Source of the DNA: Luscinia megarhynchos
Lineage: Eukaryota; Chordata; Aves; Passeriformes; Turdidae
DNA: 64,000 nucleotides
Assembly: GCA_034336665.1 (NCBI GenBank)
Contig: CM067592.1
Span: 51,016,473 to 51,080,472, forward strand
Direction: 5' to 3'
Below the pieces are notes generated by a model, which saw only the letters and a program-made list of their open reading frames with translations, had not been told where the DNA came from and did not search any database. Positions 63,301 through 64,000 of the stretch are shown here, piece by piece (the stretch's first letter is position 1; each line of letters opens with the position of its first letter). The position numbers and the translations under genes were made by a program.

Positions 63301-64000
63301 CTCTCTTAAGTGGCTGGAGAAAGATCTTGCAAGACTCTTCATTTTGCCCTGAGCTGCAGCTACTGAGGAGACAGAGGAACATCTACTGAGGGCACAAAAG
63401 AATCTTCAGCTAGAAACTGAAATAAAACTCTCTCAGGCAGAATACAAACAAAAGTTTCTCTGGTACCGAGACAAGGCCAGCAACACCTGGCTGACACTTG
63501 ACCGACACCTGAAGCCAAAGACTATTAAAATTTAGTCAAGCACACCTATGCATATCCAGGAGATGAGCAGCTTTCCATGCACACTCCTCCAATTGACAGT
63601 GGCCTTTTCAGCACTGGAATACAAGGCTCAGGGTCATAATGTCAAATTTGACGTTTTCACTGGTTTTGCAGCTGCTTCTTTCAAAATAATCAGAGACTTA
63701 AAAAGCAAAATAGGCAAAACCTTTCTTTGACAAGAAGAGAGCCTTCTAGGCATGCTTGAGATAATAAAAAACTTATATTTAAATTTCTGATGATCAGTGG
63801 TGATTTTTAGTGCCTTATTTTAGATTTTACGTGCCTGAGCCCTACAGTGGATCCAGTTACTCATGTTTATCATGCAGAGTAATACAATATTTAACTCTTG
63901 CTGAAAAGATAGTTCTTACATCACTAAAAAAAAATTAAACCCAAAGAAAAGCAAAATCTTTCATAAGACTTCTTTGAAAACAACTGATTTTTTGCATCTT
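57347..64000. other. Unique AT-rich non-coding DNA to the window end
   Basis: No gene is supported. A stretch at about 57635-57720 resembles an old amniote interspersed repeat (GACTGCATTATCCTTAC, then CTGACTTCCATAGGATTG). A perfect 9-bp hairpin arm pair lies at 58142-58150 and 58155-58163 with a 4-base loop. At about 58940-59045 a GGAACCTGAAAG...AGTGAGATACATC arrangement weakly recalls CR1 ORF2. Open frames of up to 111 codons (58929-59264, -) show no domain. Confidence 0.45.

Noticed and set aside
1..64000. CRISPR array, bacterial operons, tRNA or rRNA genes
   Set aside because: No regularly spaced repeats, no ribosome-binding or operon pattern, and no tRNA-like promoter boxes were seen; the repeat content is that of a bird nuclear genome.

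Overview
The window looks like nuclear DNA from a bird. It is AT-rich and non-coding. The evidence for a bird is a set of degenerate CR1 LINE copies that keep recognisable CR1 reverse-transcriptase motifs and CR1-type 3' ends, together with LTRs of the avian ERVL type. A passerine is plausible but not proven. No operon structure, ribosome-binding sites, CRISPR array, tRNA or rRNA was seen. The open reading frames are short, fall on both strands without order, and mostly lie in repeats or low-complexity DNA. I found no protein-coding gene. The window is best read as an intergenic gene desert or the inside of a very large intron.

Layout: 1-6.4 kb is mostly unique AT-rich DNA with one 56-bp tandem duplication (4462-4573). 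An ERVL-type LTR occupies 6425-7350. A second, unrelated LTR carrying promoter and polyadenylation signals lies near 9.5-10.06 kb. From 10 to 18.6 kb the sequence is unique, with a palindromic pair of octamer motifs (12845-12863) and a short CpG-rich island (about 14.56-14.85 kb). CR1 remnants lie at 18.63-18.87, 20.03-20.98 and 21.14-21.31 kb. From 21.3 to 34.3 kb the sequence is unique with simple repeats. A CR1 tail is at 34.35-34.56 kb, a G/T-only-like tract at 35.14-35.38 kb, and a purine tract at 37.52-37.64 kb.

The richest part is 39-50 kb. It holds the best-preserved CR1 copy (39.09-40.06 kb), a complete ERVL LTR (40865-41400), a candidate conserved regulatory block (42.18-42.40 kb), an (ATGG)15 microsatellite (43081-43142), a probable solo LTR with a 4-bp target duplication (47015-47560), and a 2.2-kb LTR element with two direct LTRs and an antisense CR1 reverse-transcriptase fragment nested inside it (47911-50117). 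From 50.1 to 64 kb the sequence is again mostly unique, with a (CA)n repeat, a GC-rich patch at 57.17-57.35 kb and a possible ancient amniote repeat.

No genes here work together as a pathway. The biology that can be read is a history of retroelement insertion plus possible distal regulatory DNA. I did not find an undescribed molecular system; the structures most worth checking are the nested LTR element and the motif-dense unique blocks.
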